Assembly: GCA_041687495.1 (NCBI GenBank)
Contig: JAWLBR010000011.1
Span: forward strand, 1-50,463
DNA: 50,463 nucleotides
Reading direction: 5' to 3'
Origin: JAWLBR01 sp041687495
GTDB lineage: Bacteria; Bacillota; Limnochordia; DTU087; JAAYGB01
Shown piece by piece: positions 8,998-17,750 of the stretch. A model generated the notes under the pieces. It saw only the letters and a program-made list of their open reading frames with translations. It did not search any database and was not told where the DNA came from. A program made the position numbers and the translations under genes. Numbering within the stretch: the stretch's first letter is position 1; each line of letters starts with the position of its first letter.

Positions 8998-9030
8998 CGC
9001 GAAGGCAAAGCCTGAGCTATTGCCTTCGCG
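8998..9030 (-). terminator. Rho-independent terminator after cysK
   Basis: CGCGAAGGCAA (9020-9030 read on the minus strand) and its complement (8998-9008) form an 11-bp perfect stem with an 11-base loop, followed on the minus strand by TTTTTCGTT. It ends the monocistronic cysK transcript and insulates maf. Confidence 0.9.
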
Positions 9031-9044
9031 TCTTGTCTCGTTGT

Positions 9045-9977
9045 CTAGCTGTTCTGGAAAAAGTTCTCTGCGATGCTCAGATATCTCTCTCCAGTATCCG
9101 GCAGCACCACCAGCACTTTTTTGTCAGGTCCCGCCTCACGGGCTGCCTCGATGGCCGCCGCCACCGCAGCACCGCTGGAAACTCCAGCCAAAATCCCTTC
9201 TTCCCGGGCCAGTCTTCCTGCCATAGTGAAAGCGGCCGAATCATCGATTTTGGTCACTTGGTCGATGACATCGGTGTCCAAGACCTGCGGCACAAACCCG
9301 GCGCCGATCCCTTGAATCTTGTGGGGACCCGGATTGCCACCCGAGAGAACTGGTGAGCTGGTAGGCTCAACAGCCACCACTTTCAGATTGGGTATTTTCT
9401 CTTTCAGCACTGCGCCAACACCAGTCACCGTGCCCCCGGTGCCAACTCCAGCTACGAACACGTCTAGCGCTCCATCCATCTGCTCCCAGATCTCCTGAGC
9501 TGTGGTCTGCCGGTGGATCTCGGGGTTAGCAGAGTTTTCGAACTGCTGGGGCATGAAGTAATCGGGATTCTCAGCCACCAGGTCTGCAGCTGCGGCGATG
9601 GCTCCCTTCATCCCTTGAGCACCGGGAGTTAGGACTAGTTCAGCACCGTACATTGACAGCAGGCGGCGCCGTTCGATACTCATGGTATCCGGCATCACCA
9701 GGATGCACCGATAGCCCTTGGCTGCAGCAACCATAGCCAGACCTACGCCTGTATTGCCACTGGTCGGCTCAACGATTGTTCCTCCCGGCTTAAGCGCTCC
9801 AGCCTCTTCAGCCCGGCGGATCATGTTGGCCGCAATCCTGTCCTTCACGCTGCCTCCGGGGTTAAACGATTCCAGTTTCGCCCATATCTGTGCTGCTCCC
9901 TCGGGAATCACCCGGTTCAACCTAACAATGGGAGTCTGACCGATCAGTTCTACGATGTTATTTGCTTTTCTAGCCAC
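9045..9977 (-). CDS. cysK: Cysteine synthase A (O-acetylserine sulfhydrylase)
   Basis: 310 residues from GTG 9977, seven bases after GGAGGG; it opens MARKANNIVELIGQTPIVRL. The PLP lysine is K45 in NPGGSVKDR, and the phosphate/substrate loop PTSGNTGVG and glycine loop GTGGTVTGVG are intact. It makes cysteine from O-acetylserine and sulfide. A promoter with near-consensus elements lies about 85 bases upstream and a strong terminator follows, so it is transcribed alone. No cysE lies beside it. Confidence 0.96.
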   Translation of the reverse strand: MARKANNIVELIGQTPIVRLNRVIPEGAAQIWAKLESFNPGGSVKDRIAANMIRRAEEAGALKPGGTIVEPTSGNTGVGLAMVAAAKGYRCILVMPDTMSIERRRLLSMYGAELVLTPGAQGMKGAIAAAADLVAENPDYFMPQQFENSANPEIHRQTTAQEIWEQMDGALDVFVAGVGTGGTVTGVGAVLKEKIPNLKVVAVEPTSSPVLSGGNPGPHKIQGIGAGFVPQVLDTDVIDQVTKIDDSAAFTMAGRLAREEGILAGVSSGAAVAAAIEAAREAGPDKKVLVVLPDTGERYLSIAENFFQNS

Positions 9978-10060
9978 TATAACACCCTCCAGTCTTGTCG
10001 CTTCAGGCGCACTGCCATATCCGTGATTACCCACTATTCAACTCGGATTTTACGGGTTTT

Positions 10061-10090
10061 ATTCTATCAAGGAACACCTAGCTTTGTCAA
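10061..10090 (-). promoter_or_regulatory. Sigma-A-type promoter for cysK
   Basis: On the minus strand TTGACA (10085-10090) is followed after 18 bases by TAGAAT (10061-10066). The match to the housekeeping consensus is strong, and it lies upstream of cysK in the 183-base gap after trxB. Confidence 0.8.
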
Positions 10091-10160
10091 TGATATGCAG
10101 TGTTTCCATTTTGCGCGGAAAACTGGACCAGTTGCCATGGCTAAGCCAGAAAGCTCATCA

Positions 10161-11102
10161 CTACTCCTGACTTGCCAGGAAGTGCTCCGCCTGCATCGCT
10201 GCCACCGCTCCATCAGACACTGCGGTGACTATCTGCCGCAGCGGTTTGAACCTAACGTCTCCAGCCGCTAAGATGCCAGGTACAGATGTACGGCAGTCTT
10301 CTCCGGCTTTGATGAAGCCCTGGTCGTCCAGTTCAACCAATCCCTCAACAAACTTAGTGTTCGGGAGCATGCCGATGTAGATAAATACCCCGTCGGCAGC
10401 AACGGACCTGGTCTCCCCGGTGTTCACATCTTGCAGGACCACTTCGTTGACCATGTTGTCCCCTTTGATCTCCTGCACCACGGAGTTCCAGACAAAATTA
10501 ACCTTGTCGTTTCGCTCCGCCCTTTCCATAAAGTGCTTGCTGGCCCTAAGTTCGGCCCTCCGGTGCACAATACTCACAGACTTTGCGTAACGAGTCAAGA
10601 ACAATCCTTCCTCAAGGGCGGAGTCACCGCCTCCAATCACGAAAACCCGCTTGTCCCGGAAAAAGGCTCCGTCACAGGTGGCGCAATAAGACACGCCTTT
10701 ACCCCGTAGGTCTTCCTCGCCGGGTACACCTAACTTGCGAGGGCTGGAACCTGAAGCAATAATCACTGTCCGTGCGAGAATGGGGCCACTACCCTCACCC
10801 ATATCAAGGGTAAATCCCTTTTCCAAGGACCCAGTGATGGTGTGTACCTGGCCAAAGACAATCTCTGCACCCCAGTCCCGTGCCTGCTCTTCCATTTTTT
10901 GGGAAATGCTGGGTCCATCAATAACTCCCAGTCCAGGGTAGTTCTCAACTACGGATGTAGTAAACACTTGTCCTCCGGTACCCATACCTTCGATAACCTT
11001 AACTGACAGCTGCGCCCTTCCCGCGTATAGGGCTGCCGTCAGGCCTGCTGGTCCACCTCCGATGACTGCTACATCGACCGGACCGGATTGGGCCTGTTCC
11101 AT
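10161..11102 (-). CDS. trxB: Thioredoxin reductase (NADPH)
   Basis: 313 residues from ATG 11102 with AGGAGG eleven bases upstream. FAD-binding GGGPAG at 15-20, redox-active CATC at 140-143, NADPH-binding GGGDSALEEG, and the C-terminal FAD motif GILAAGDVR. It reduces thioredoxin with NADPH. It follows fixX by about 90 bases on the same strand, so it may be read with the fix genes. Some clostridial relatives take ferredoxin as electron donor, but the visible NADPH motif favours NADPH here. Confidence 0.94.
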   Translation of the reverse strand: MEQAQSGPVDVAVIGGGPAGLTAALYAGRAQLSVKVIEGMGTGGQVFTTSVVENYPGLGVIDGPSISQKMEEQARDWGAEIVFGQVHTITGSLEKGFTLDMGEGSGPILARTVIIASGSSPRKLGVPGEEDLRGKGVSYCATCDGAFFRDKRVFVIGGGDSALEEGLFLTRYAKSVSIVHRRAELRASKHFMERAERNDKVNFVWNSVVQEIKGDNMVNEVVLQDVNTGETRSVAADGVFIYIGMLPNTKFVEGLVELDDQGFIKAGEDCRTSVPGILAAGDVRFKPLRQIVTAVSDGAVAAMQAEHFLASQE

Positions 11103-11193
11103 ACCAAGCTGCACCTCCTAGTATTCTTGCCGAGTCTGACCTCAGGGCCACATCACCGGCCCCGTTGGCCAAGCCCGGCATCAGCTGAAGCAG

Positions 11194-11472
11194 CTAACCG
11201 AAGCGGTAAGAAACTCCGTATCCACCCCTGGGTAAGTTCCACTCTATGTTGTCGTAGGGGCAGACTAAGCGGCAGGTACCGCACTCCAAACACCCATCAT
11301 AGTCAATCACCAGACCAATCCCATCCCAGCGATACACCCCCGCTGGGCACAAAGTTTCGCAATATCGGTGGCATCGTTGACATTGTTCCCCATTTTTCAC
11401 CTGGAGATGATTTGATGTGTCAGGGCGGTAGCGATTAGCAAAAAGCTTCTCGTGTAAGTTCCCTACTTCCAT
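11194..11472 (-). CDS. fixX: Ferredoxin-like protein FixX
   Basis: 92 residues from ATG 11472, six bases after GGAGGG. Two cysteine groups are visible, C31/C34/C38/C42 and C61/C64/C67/C71 (CLECGTCRLVCP), with the C-terminal NIEWNLPRGGYGVSYRFG typical of FixX. It carries iron-sulfur clusters and accepts electrons with FixC in the bifurcating FixABCX complex. Spacing to fixC is 47 bases. Confidence 0.93.
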   Translation of the reverse strand: MEVGNLHEKLFANRYRPDTSNHLQVKNGEQCQRCHRYCETLCPAGVYRWDGIGLVIDYDGCLECGTCRLVCPYDNIEWNLPRGGYGVSYRFG

Positions 11473-11519
11473 CTTCTTCCCTCCTACCGGCAGCAGCAAA
11501 CCATAACCATATCCGAATT

Positions 11520-12812
11520 TCAGCGCAGCGTCCGCAGCAGCCCGGCCAGTTCCCGAACAGCCTGCCACTTGGTGCGGTAGCGACGAAACTCCCTACTAAC
11601 AGCCCTTTGCTTTTCCCACTTGCTGGTGCCGTCTACGGTCATAATCTGGTGCGCGAACTCATTAACTACCCGGGGATAAACGGTGAGAAAGTCTGGATGC
11701 TGGGCAAAGTACCCGGTGACAGCTCGGTATTTTGCCAAGTCCGGCAGCACAAAGGACTGCTTCAGTTTGGTGCGGTACTGGGCCAGTTGACTGAGAGTAT
11801 AATCCCCGACAGCACAGGCCTTTACCGCTGTCTCTGCGGCAGCCCGGCCTGAGGCCACTGCGAAGTTGGACCCTTCCCGATGCAAACCAATTACCATCAT
11901 TGCCGCGTCTCCCGCCACCATCCATCCGGGGCCGAACAGAGGTGGCATCGCGTTGTAGCCACCTTCCGGTATGAGGTGGGCGCTGTACTCCTTGACCCGC
12001 CCCCCCTCGATCAGCGGAGCCACTGCCGGATGTCGGCGAATGGTATTGAGCCAATCATTCGGGTTAACAGCCCGTTCTGCCATTTGCGACACAATCCCCC
12101 CACATCCCAGGGAAACGCTGTCTACATTGGTGTACAGGAACGCCATTCCTAAAGCGCCGTCACTGAAGGAGCCAAACATTTCGATGGCCGCTCCGCTGCT
12201 GTCTGGGGTGTGGAACCGTTGCTCAATGACCTCTCGGGGTAGTTCTAGGACTTCCTTGACCGCCAAAGCCATGTCTGTGGGATCTGGCCGAGGGAACAGA
12301 TCGGCGTGACTGGCTACGGTTCCATTGGCTCCATCGGTTAGCACCACGACCTCGGCCCTGATCTCCCCGTCGGGCCGGTCAGTGACCAAACCCACCACCT
12401 GCTGACCCTCCCGGAGTAAGTCCACCACATTGGTTTCAGTGATGAGCAGAGCTCCGACATCCTCCACTTTCTGCGCATACCATTGATCAAACTTAGCCCG
12501 CATAACGGTATAGGCATTGGGCTGGTCCTTCCAGCGCTGGCTGTGGTGGCTCAAGGTAAAGGCATCGTCACCGTCTAAGAACCAATACTCTTCCCGCATG
12601 ATCTTTCGTTCCAAAGGGGCTTGCGCTAAGAAATCGGGGAACATATCCAAGAACGGCTGGACGTAAAGCACTCCCCCCATGACATTCTTTGCTCCGGGAT
12701 ACTCACCCCGCTCAACAACGGCAACCTTAAGACCCGCTTGGGCAGCGCAGTACCCGCAAGTCAGGCCAGCCAATCCCCCTCCGACTATTGCTACGTCGAA
12801 CTTTTCATCCAT
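11520..12812 (-). CDS. fixC: FixC, ETF:quinone oxidoreductase-like flavoprotein
   Basis: 430 residues from ATG 12812. The FAD-binding motif VAIVGGGLAG is at 7-16, followed by ERGEYPGAKNVMGG and the later WMVAGDAAMMVIGLHREGSN. FixC passes electrons from the EtfAB-like pair to quinone and, with FixX, to ferredoxin/flavodoxin. The start overlaps the end of etfA by 8 bases, indicating translational coupling. It is paired with FixX rather than fused to a ferredoxin as in mitochondrial ETF-QO. Confidence 0.93.
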   Translation of the reverse strand: MDEKFDVAIVGGGLAGLTCGYCAAQAGLKVAVVERGEYPGAKNVMGGVLYVQPFLDMFPDFLAQAPLERKIMREEYWFLDGDDAFTLSHHSQRWKDQPNAYTVMRAKFDQWYAQKVEDVGALLITETNVVDLLREGQQVVGLVTDRPDGEIRAEVVVLTDGANGTVASHADLFPRPDPTDMALAVKEVLELPREVIEQRFHTPDSSGAAIEMFGSFSDGALGMAFLYTNVDSVSLGCGGIVSQMAERAVNPNDWLNTIRRHPAVAPLIEGGRVKEYSAHLIPEGGYNAMPPLFGPGWMVAGDAAMMVIGLHREGSNFAVASGRAAAETAVKACAVGDYTLSQLAQYRTKLKQSFVLPDLAKYRAVTGYFAQHPDFLTVYPRVVNEFAHQIMTVDGTSKWEKQRAVSREFRRYRTKWQAVRELAGLLRTLR

Positions 12813-13914
12813 TGGGCTGCACCCCCCTTTGCCCCCGATGCGCCAGCGCTTTGAGTTCACCAATTAGTTTCGGGAGCACTTCTCTCCAATCGCCGACCAC
12901 CCGCAGATCAGAACAAGCCATGATCGGGGCCTCGGGGTCCCGATTAATCGCTACGATTTTCCTAGCCCTCTGCACACCCACCAAGTGCTGAACCGTTCCG
13001 GAGATCCCAACAGCAATGTACAGCCGGGGACGAATGGTTTGCCCAGTCTGCCCCACCTGCCAGGCGCTGCCAATCCAACCGCTTTGCACTGCCGCCCTTG
13101 ACCCAGCGACAACACCACCCAGCTGTATCGCCAGCTCTGCCAACACCCCGAAGCCATCTTTGCCCCCTATTCCCCGACCGCCGGCAACTACCACTGCCGC
13201 TCTACTTAAGTCCGGAGCGTCGATTTTCTTGTCCTCAACAACCCGACACAGCCGTTTGGAACCAGTAGGTCTTTCTCCACACTTGACCAGCAAAGACGCC
13301 GGTTCCACCACTATGTCAACTCTTCTCTTGCCCTCACACTGCCGGTCCAAGTCCCCGGGAGAGAGTCTCGGAGCAGCAAACACATGCGGTCTCACTGTCG
13401 CCATCTGGGGCCGCCGCTCAGGACAGACAATGGTCGCCAAGACATTACCACTTAGCGCCGGCCGAACCTGCTCCAGCAGACCTTGTTCATCAAGACGGAG
13501 CTCGGTACAGTCAGCGGTTAGGCCGGTCTCCAGACGAGTAGCGGCACAAGCTGCCACCGTTCGCCCCCAGTCGGAGGCCGGCAGCAGGATCACCTCGGGT
13601 TTGTGCTTGCGCGCCAGACAGACAAGTCGTTCTGCGTGTTCGGCTGCAAGTAGATATCCCGGCTGAGGCTCTGCCTGAATTTGCCGGATCAGAGGCACCC
13701 CCACGGCTTGAGCCTTGCGGACTTTGTCATCGTCATCCTTAAGGGTAGAAGAGAGCCAGACCGCTGCGGTGCGAAAGCGGCCTTCAGCCAGATCGCTGGC
13801 CTTGGCAGCAATCCCCCAACTGGCATCAGTGGTCTTGCCGTCAAGGCACTCCATAACCGTCCAGATCTCGCTGTGACGGGTACCGGTGTTTGCACTGCTC
13901 TCAGCTCCTGCCAT
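12805..13914 (-). CDS. fixB: Electron transfer flavoprotein alpha subunit (FixB)
   Basis: 369 residues from ATG 13914, preceded by AAGGAGG inside the end of etfB. The C-terminal FAD domain is clear: GGRGIGGKDGFGVLAELA, then SGWIGSAWQVGQTGQTIRP, LYIAVGISGTVQHL and AINRDPEAPI. It binds the FAD that relays electrons to FixC. It overlaps fixA by 14 bases and fixC by 8. A longer reading to 14013 is a frame artefact without a ribosome binding site. Confidence 0.93.
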   Translation of the reverse strand: MAGAESSANTGTRHSEIWTVMECLDGKTTDASWGIAAKASDLAEGRFRTAAVWLSSTLKDDDDKVRKAQAVGVPLIRQIQAEPQPGYLLAAEHAERLVCLARKHKPEVILLPASDWGRTVAACAATRLETGLTADCTELRLDEQGLLEQVRPALSGNVLATIVCPERRPQMATVRPHVFAAPRLSPGDLDRQCEGKRRVDIVVEPASLLVKCGERPTGSKRLCRVVEDKKIDAPDLSRAAVVVAGGRGIGGKDGFGVLAELAIQLGGVVAGSRAAVQSGWIGSAWQVGQTGQTIRPRLYIAVGISGTVQHLVGVQRARKIVAINRDPEAPIMACSDLRVVGDWREVLPKLIGELKALAHRGQRGVQPNG

Positions 13915-14743
13915 CTGCGCCCGCCTCCTTTTGCCCACTTCCGCTTGCCCAAGTCTGCAGGGTGATAGCTGCCTCTCGCAAGCCTTGCTCAGTGCTGTCG
14001 ACTTCCTGGCCAACCCGTGTTGGGAAACTGACAGTGCTGACTTTCCTCACCCGGGTTGCCGAGCCCGCCAGACCCACCTGCTGCGGGCTGAATCCCAAGT
14101 CTTGAGCCGATAAGCGGGGAACCTTGGCTCTAGCTGCCCTAACCAGATGCGGCAAAGCCGCGTATCGAACCTCCAACCGACCTGGAACTACAGTCAAGAG
14201 GCAAGGAAGCGGTACCAGCACCCGCTGATACCTGTCCCGAGTTTTCCGTTCTACCAACAGCGCCGACTGGTCTGCTTCAATTGCTTGCACTCCGGTAACC
14301 TGACGCACCAGTGCGCAATTCAATCTAGCCGCCAGGCCAGGTCCCACCTGGGCTGTGTCTCCGTCCACAGCCTTATCTCCGCAGACTACCACATCTACAG
14401 GCGCAGCCCCAGCGAGTTTGTGCACTACCCGAGCCAGAACCAGGGAGGTGACAAGGGTGTCTGCGCCCGAGAAAGCCCGATCACACAGATGAACACCGGC
14501 ATCTGCCCCCTGCCGTAGAGCATAACGCACCGCCCGCTCTGCACCATCTGGGCCCATGGTGACAGCAGTGACCTTGGCTCCCCACCTGTCCTTACATTCC
14601 AGCGCCAGCTCCAGTGCGTATTGGTCGTCGGGATTGACAATCGTAGCCGCTCCGCTTCTCACCACTGTATGGGTCTTCGGGTCCATTCGCATGTCTGAGA
14701 CGTCTGGCACCTGTTTCAAACACACCACAATGTGCGTAAGAAT
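13901..14743 (-). CDS. fixA: Electron transfer flavoprotein beta subunit (FixA)
   Basis: About 280 residues. Family features are HIVVCLKQVPD at the N-terminus, VNPDDQYALELALE and CGDKAVDGDTAQVGPGLAA. FixA with FixB holds the bifurcating FAD that takes electrons from NADH. The start is unusual: AAGGAAGTG lies six bases before ATT at 14743, and no ATG is nearby. GTG 14752 is inside the ribosome binding site, and the GTGs after 14743 would cut into the first beta strand. I give ATT as the best start but cannot prove it. First gene of fixABCX. Confidence 0.88.
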   Translation of the reverse strand: MLTHIVVCLKQVPDVSDMRMDPKTHTVVRSGAATIVNPDDQYALELALECKDRWGAKVTAVTMGPDGAERAVRYALRQGADAGVHLCDRAFSGADTLVTSLVLARVVHKLAGAAPVDVVVCGDKAVDGDTAQVGPGLAARLNCALVRQVTGVQAIEADQSALLVERKTRDRYQRVLVPLPCLLTVVPGRLEVRYAALPHLVRAARAKVPRLSAQDLGFSPQQVGLAGSATRVRKVSTVSFPTRVGQEVDSTEQGLREAAITLQTWASGSGQKEAGADGRS

Positions 14744-14830
14744 GGCTGCCACTTCCTTTCGCAACTGCAACCAGCGGCGGCCTAAGCAAACCCATAGACT
14801 GGCTGCCACCGGGCGAATTCCAGCAAAATA

Positions 14831-14852
14831 GCCTACCCGGATGCGAGTAGGC
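14831..14852 (-). terminator. Probable terminator after spoIID
   Basis: GCCTAC (14847-14852 on the minus strand) pairs with GTAGGC (14831-14836) across a 10-base loop and is followed by TATTTTG. The stem is short (6 bp), so the call is moderate. It lies between spoIID and fixA. Confidence 0.5.
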
Positions 14853-14911
14853 CGGCAGTACCAGTCTATGAAACACTGATGACAATGGGTTCCAAAAAGC
14901 GAGAACTTTGC

Positions 14912-15943
14912 TCAACGGTATGCCCGAACTAGATGAACCCCTTGGTAGTAATGCAGCAGAATGGAATCGTAGCTGTAGCCTTCGGCAGCCAGTCCATTGG
15001 CACCATACTGGGACATCCCCACGCCGTGCCCGTTACCCCTAACTTCGAAGGTAAGTGCCTGCGGGTGGACTGTCACAGCGAACCAGTCAGATCGCAAGCC
15101 CAGCTTCTCCCGTACAGTTCGAGCGGGGATACGATGTTCTCCCAGTGCTAAGGCCTCGGTACGGCCGCTGGCGCGATTGTTGACCGTAATTGGGATGTCC
15201 CCGGCAGCTAGCATCTGCGCATCAACGGGAACTGCCAACTTTTCCACCAGGTCTTGGTACGTGACGGCAACCGCTGTTCTCCAGTAAGGTGATTGTGTTT
15301 CCCAGGGACTAGCCACTGCCCGCAAATATGGCACAGCCGATGCATAATAGTCCTCGGAATTCGCGGTAACTCCGCCGCTGGTGGAATGATAGAGTGCTTG
15401 GATCAGTTCATTTCCATAGGTGAGCACTTGCCCTCTGGTCGCGGTCACCGCCAGCTTGATCTTGGGCCAGCTGGCTAGATATCTGCGGCTACCCCATACC
15501 GACAAGAGGGATTCAGGCGCCAGGTAAGCCTGCGACACCCGGTGATCTGAAGATACGTGGGCTGACTTTCCGGGAATGGTTTCACCGTTGGCGATGCGGC
15601 GAAGCGCATAGGTACGGGCTGCCACCGCTCCAGCCTTGAGCGCCTCCAGATGGAAGGCAGCTGGCATCTCTGCAGCCAGGACACCAGCCACGTACTCTTC
15701 CAAAGGCATGCGCACTGCCTGGCCGATGTCCTCTCGCCACAGCGTAATCTGCGGCTGCCCTTTGACACTAGACAGGCTAATGAACTTGAATAAAATGGCA
15801 AAGACAAAAGCAGCCAGAGCCGCGGTCAGACCGATCTGCACGAGAAATCTGGTCCGACGGCGATACCAATACGGATAGTACCAGCGCTGAAGCAAAGAAA
15901 ATCCCCCCATAGCACTCATGATATGGAGGGACCCCTCTAACAA
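14912..15943 (-). CDS. spoIID: Stage II sporulation protein D (SpoIID family)
   Basis: Up to 343 residues: one membrane segment (about 33-52), then the SpoIID/LytB domain with MPLEEYVAGVLAAEMPAAF, LKAGAVAARTYAL, YHSTSGGVT and the closing GHGVGMSQYGANGLAAEG. SpoIID is a lytic transglycosylase that thins septal peptidoglycan for engulfment by the mother cell. The start is unclear: ATG codons near 15919 and 15910, or a TTG after GGGGGG, are possible. A single gene between an MFS transporter and the fix operon, without spoIIM/spoIIP beside it. A SpoIID-related amidase enhancer (LytB) role is the alternative. Confidence 0.85.
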   Translation of the reverse strand: MLEGSLHIMSAMGGFSLLQRWYYPYWYRRRTRFLVQIGLTAALAAFVFAILFKFISLSSVKGQPQITLWREDIGQAVRMPLEEYVAGVLAAEMPAAFHLEALKAGAVAARTYALRRIANGETIPGKSAHVSSDHRVSQAYLAPESLLSVWGSRRYLASWPKIKLAVTATRGQVLTYGNELIQALYHSTSGGVTANSEDYYASAVPYLRAVASPWETQSPYWRTAVAVTYQDLVEKLAVPVDAQMLAAGDIPITVNNRASGRTEALALGEHRIPARTVREKLGLRSDWFAVTVHPQALTFEVRGNGHGVGMSQYGANGLAAEGYSYDSILLHYYQGVHLVRAYR

Positions 15944-16006
15944 GAACTTGACTTTGTTGACAGACGGTTTTTTCGAATTCTTCCAGCGGAGGCACTGCAG
16001 CGGTAA

Positions 16007-17299
16007 CTAGCCGTTAGTATCTGATTCAGCGCTGCCACCGCCGGTTCCCAGCATCTGTTTTTGATTGAGCAAAAATGCGGCTAAAGCACCTACAACTCCT
16101 GTAACACCTGCGGCTGCGGCAAAGAGCCACGATGAGTTGAACCCGATGGCACCAAAGGCCGGTGGGCCTGCGGCTACACCAAGAAAGCGCACGGTCCCGT
16201 AAACGGACGTTACTATTCCCCGTTCCTCAGAAGATGCTGCGCCGGTAATTAAGGTGTTCAGCGGCGGCAACACCAGCCCAATGCCCAGCCCGACCAAGAC
16301 CACCACTCCAAAGAAGTAGATGGGGCTGTCAAAGAGTGGAGTGGCCAGAAGCGCTCCAGTGGCAATGGCCATCCCCACAACGATGGCCGCCTTCAGCAGG
16401 TTGCTGCGCTTTTGCAGGAATAGTCCGCCGAAGAATGATGTGGCTGCCATGACTGTCACTGGGATCGCCAACGCTAGACCCTTTCTTACGTTGTACAGAT
16501 GGAACTTCTGCTCAAGCACGTCGGAGAGATAGCTCATGAGGCCAAACAGCATGAACAACGCTACGAAACCGACAGCAAAAGCAACGACCAGAGAGAGTCC
16601 CTTCCGACCGATAATGCTTTTCACAGACGAGAAGTACTTGGCAGTGCTCTCCTTTTTCCCGCCGGGATTGGACTCCTTCACCGCCAGGAGGACGAAAATG
16701 GCTACTGGAATGGCAAAGACGCCGTAGATGAAAAACGGCAAAAACCAAGACACAGCCATGGCGATGGAGCCCAGGATCGGACTGGCCACTTTGCCCAATC
16801 CATTGCTGGCTTCCAGCGCACCCAGAGCCTGAGGCATATTCTGCTTACCGTACAGATCTCCGGCCAGTGCCATCGCCAGCTGGTAGGTTCCCCCGGCACC
16901 GATTCCCTGAATCACCCGTCCTACCACTATCCAGGTAAATGGGCTATCGACCCAGAGAGCAGCCAGTCCGGCCACTAATCCGCCAACCCCGTACACTACC
17001 AGCGCGGGAACGATGATCTTCTTCCGCCCGATCCTGTCTGAGAAAAAACCAGCGAAGGGAATAAGCAATCCAGCGGGCAGAGAAAAAGCTGTCACTAACA
17101 GCCCAACCTGCACCTGTGACAGGTGCAGCGCCTTTTCGATCTTGGGAAACACCGGGATCAGCATCGAGTTGCCCAAGACCATGACAAAGGGAACAAGGCA
17201 AAGGGCCGCAAAAGCAAGGGACCACAAACTGCCTTGGCCTTGTCGGGCTCCGCCCCCACGGTTTCCCGTCTTAACAACTTCTCCAACATCATTTTTCAT
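16007..17299 (-). CDS. MFS transporter, drug:proton antiporter-like
   Basis: About 430 residues from ATG 17299 (GGAG five bases upstream). Twelve predicted membrane segments, motif A GFFSDRIGRKKIIVP after segment 2 and a motif C-like GIGLVLPPLNTLI in the second half. A glycine-rich polar N-terminus precedes segment 1. It resembles DHA1-type efflux carriers, but the substrate cannot be told. It follows the copZ-like gene by 52 bases on the same strand, so the two may be one operon; whether that implies metal export is unknown. Confidence 0.85.
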   Translation of the reverse strand: MKNDVGEVVKTGNRGGGARQGQGSLWSLAFAALCLVPFVMVLGNSMLIPVFPKIEKALHLSQVQVGLLVTAFSLPAGLLIPFAGFFSDRIGRKKIIVPALVVYGVGGLVAGLAALWVDSPFTWIVVGRVIQGIGAGGTYQLAMALAGDLYGKQNMPQALGALEASNGLGKVASPILGSIAMAVSWFLPFFIYGVFAIPVAIFVLLAVKESNPGGKKESTAKYFSSVKSIIGRKGLSLVVAFAVGFVALFMLFGLMSYLSDVLEQKFHLYNVRKGLALAIPVTVMAATSFFGGLFLQKRSNLLKAAIVVGMAIATGALLATPLFDSPIYFFGVVVLVGLGIGLVLPPLNTLITGAASSEERGIVTSVYGTVRFLGVAAGPPAFGAIGFNSSWLFAAAAGVTGVVGALAAFLLNQKQMLGTGGGSAESDTNG

Positions 17300-17351
17300 T
17301 TTGCTCCCATTTTTGCTTCCTATGGACAAAAGCCTCTACCCCTTCTGCGGA

Positions 17352-17570
17352 TTACTTGACAATGTCATAGCCGGCACCGGCAATAGCCCCTTCGATCGCC
17401 TCAGTATCAACCTGCTCTGCGTTGTACTTCACAGTTACTTTACCGGCCTGTAAATCCACATCGACCCCGTCGATGCCGTGGAGCTTGCCAACGTTATCCT
17501 TGATTGCCTTCACACAGTGCTCACAAGACATACCACTAACTTTGAACGTCTGTTCTTCCTGCATAGCCAT
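17352..17570 (-). CDS. copZ: CopZ-like heavy-metal-associated domain protein
   Basis: 72 residues from ATG 17570, seven bases after GGGGGA. A single HMA domain with the metal motif GMSCEHC (about 13-19) and the family's beta-alpha-beta pattern ending AIAGAGYDIVK. Such proteins bind Cu(I) or related soft metals and pass them to P-type ATPases; no copA or csoR lies in the window. A 14-base inverted repeat at 17590-17603 lies just upstream of its ribosome binding site. Confidence 0.88.
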   Translation of the reverse strand: MAMQEEQTFKVSGMSCEHCVKAIKDNVGKLHGIDGVDVDLQAGKVTVKYNAEQVDTEAIEGAIAGAGYDIVK

Positions 17571-17589
17571 GAAAAAATCCCCCTTTAGC

Positions 17590-17603
17590 CACCACCTGTG
17601 GTG
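17590..17603. repeat. Palindrome in the copZ / DUF4432 divergent region
   Basis: CACCAC-CT-GTGGTG, 6-bp arms around a 2-bp centre, 20 bases upstream of the copZ ATG. It could be an operator or part of a leader hairpin. No clear -10/-35 pair was found beside it. Confidence 0.3.
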
Positions 17604-17750
17604 ACTACGATGGTTCAAGCAGTGCTAGTATTCCCTCTTTGGGGCGGGGTTCACCCCACCGGCAGATCCAGAGAACCGGCAATGTCCCACAGGGGAGGAA
17701 TAAGCTGGGTGGCGGCGAACTGCCTGGTAACTACACTGGGAGGTGAGAAC

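Noticed and set aside
16499..16978. A 159-codon plus-strand frame inside the MFS gene
   Set aside because: Antisense shadow without a ribosome binding site or recognisable domain.
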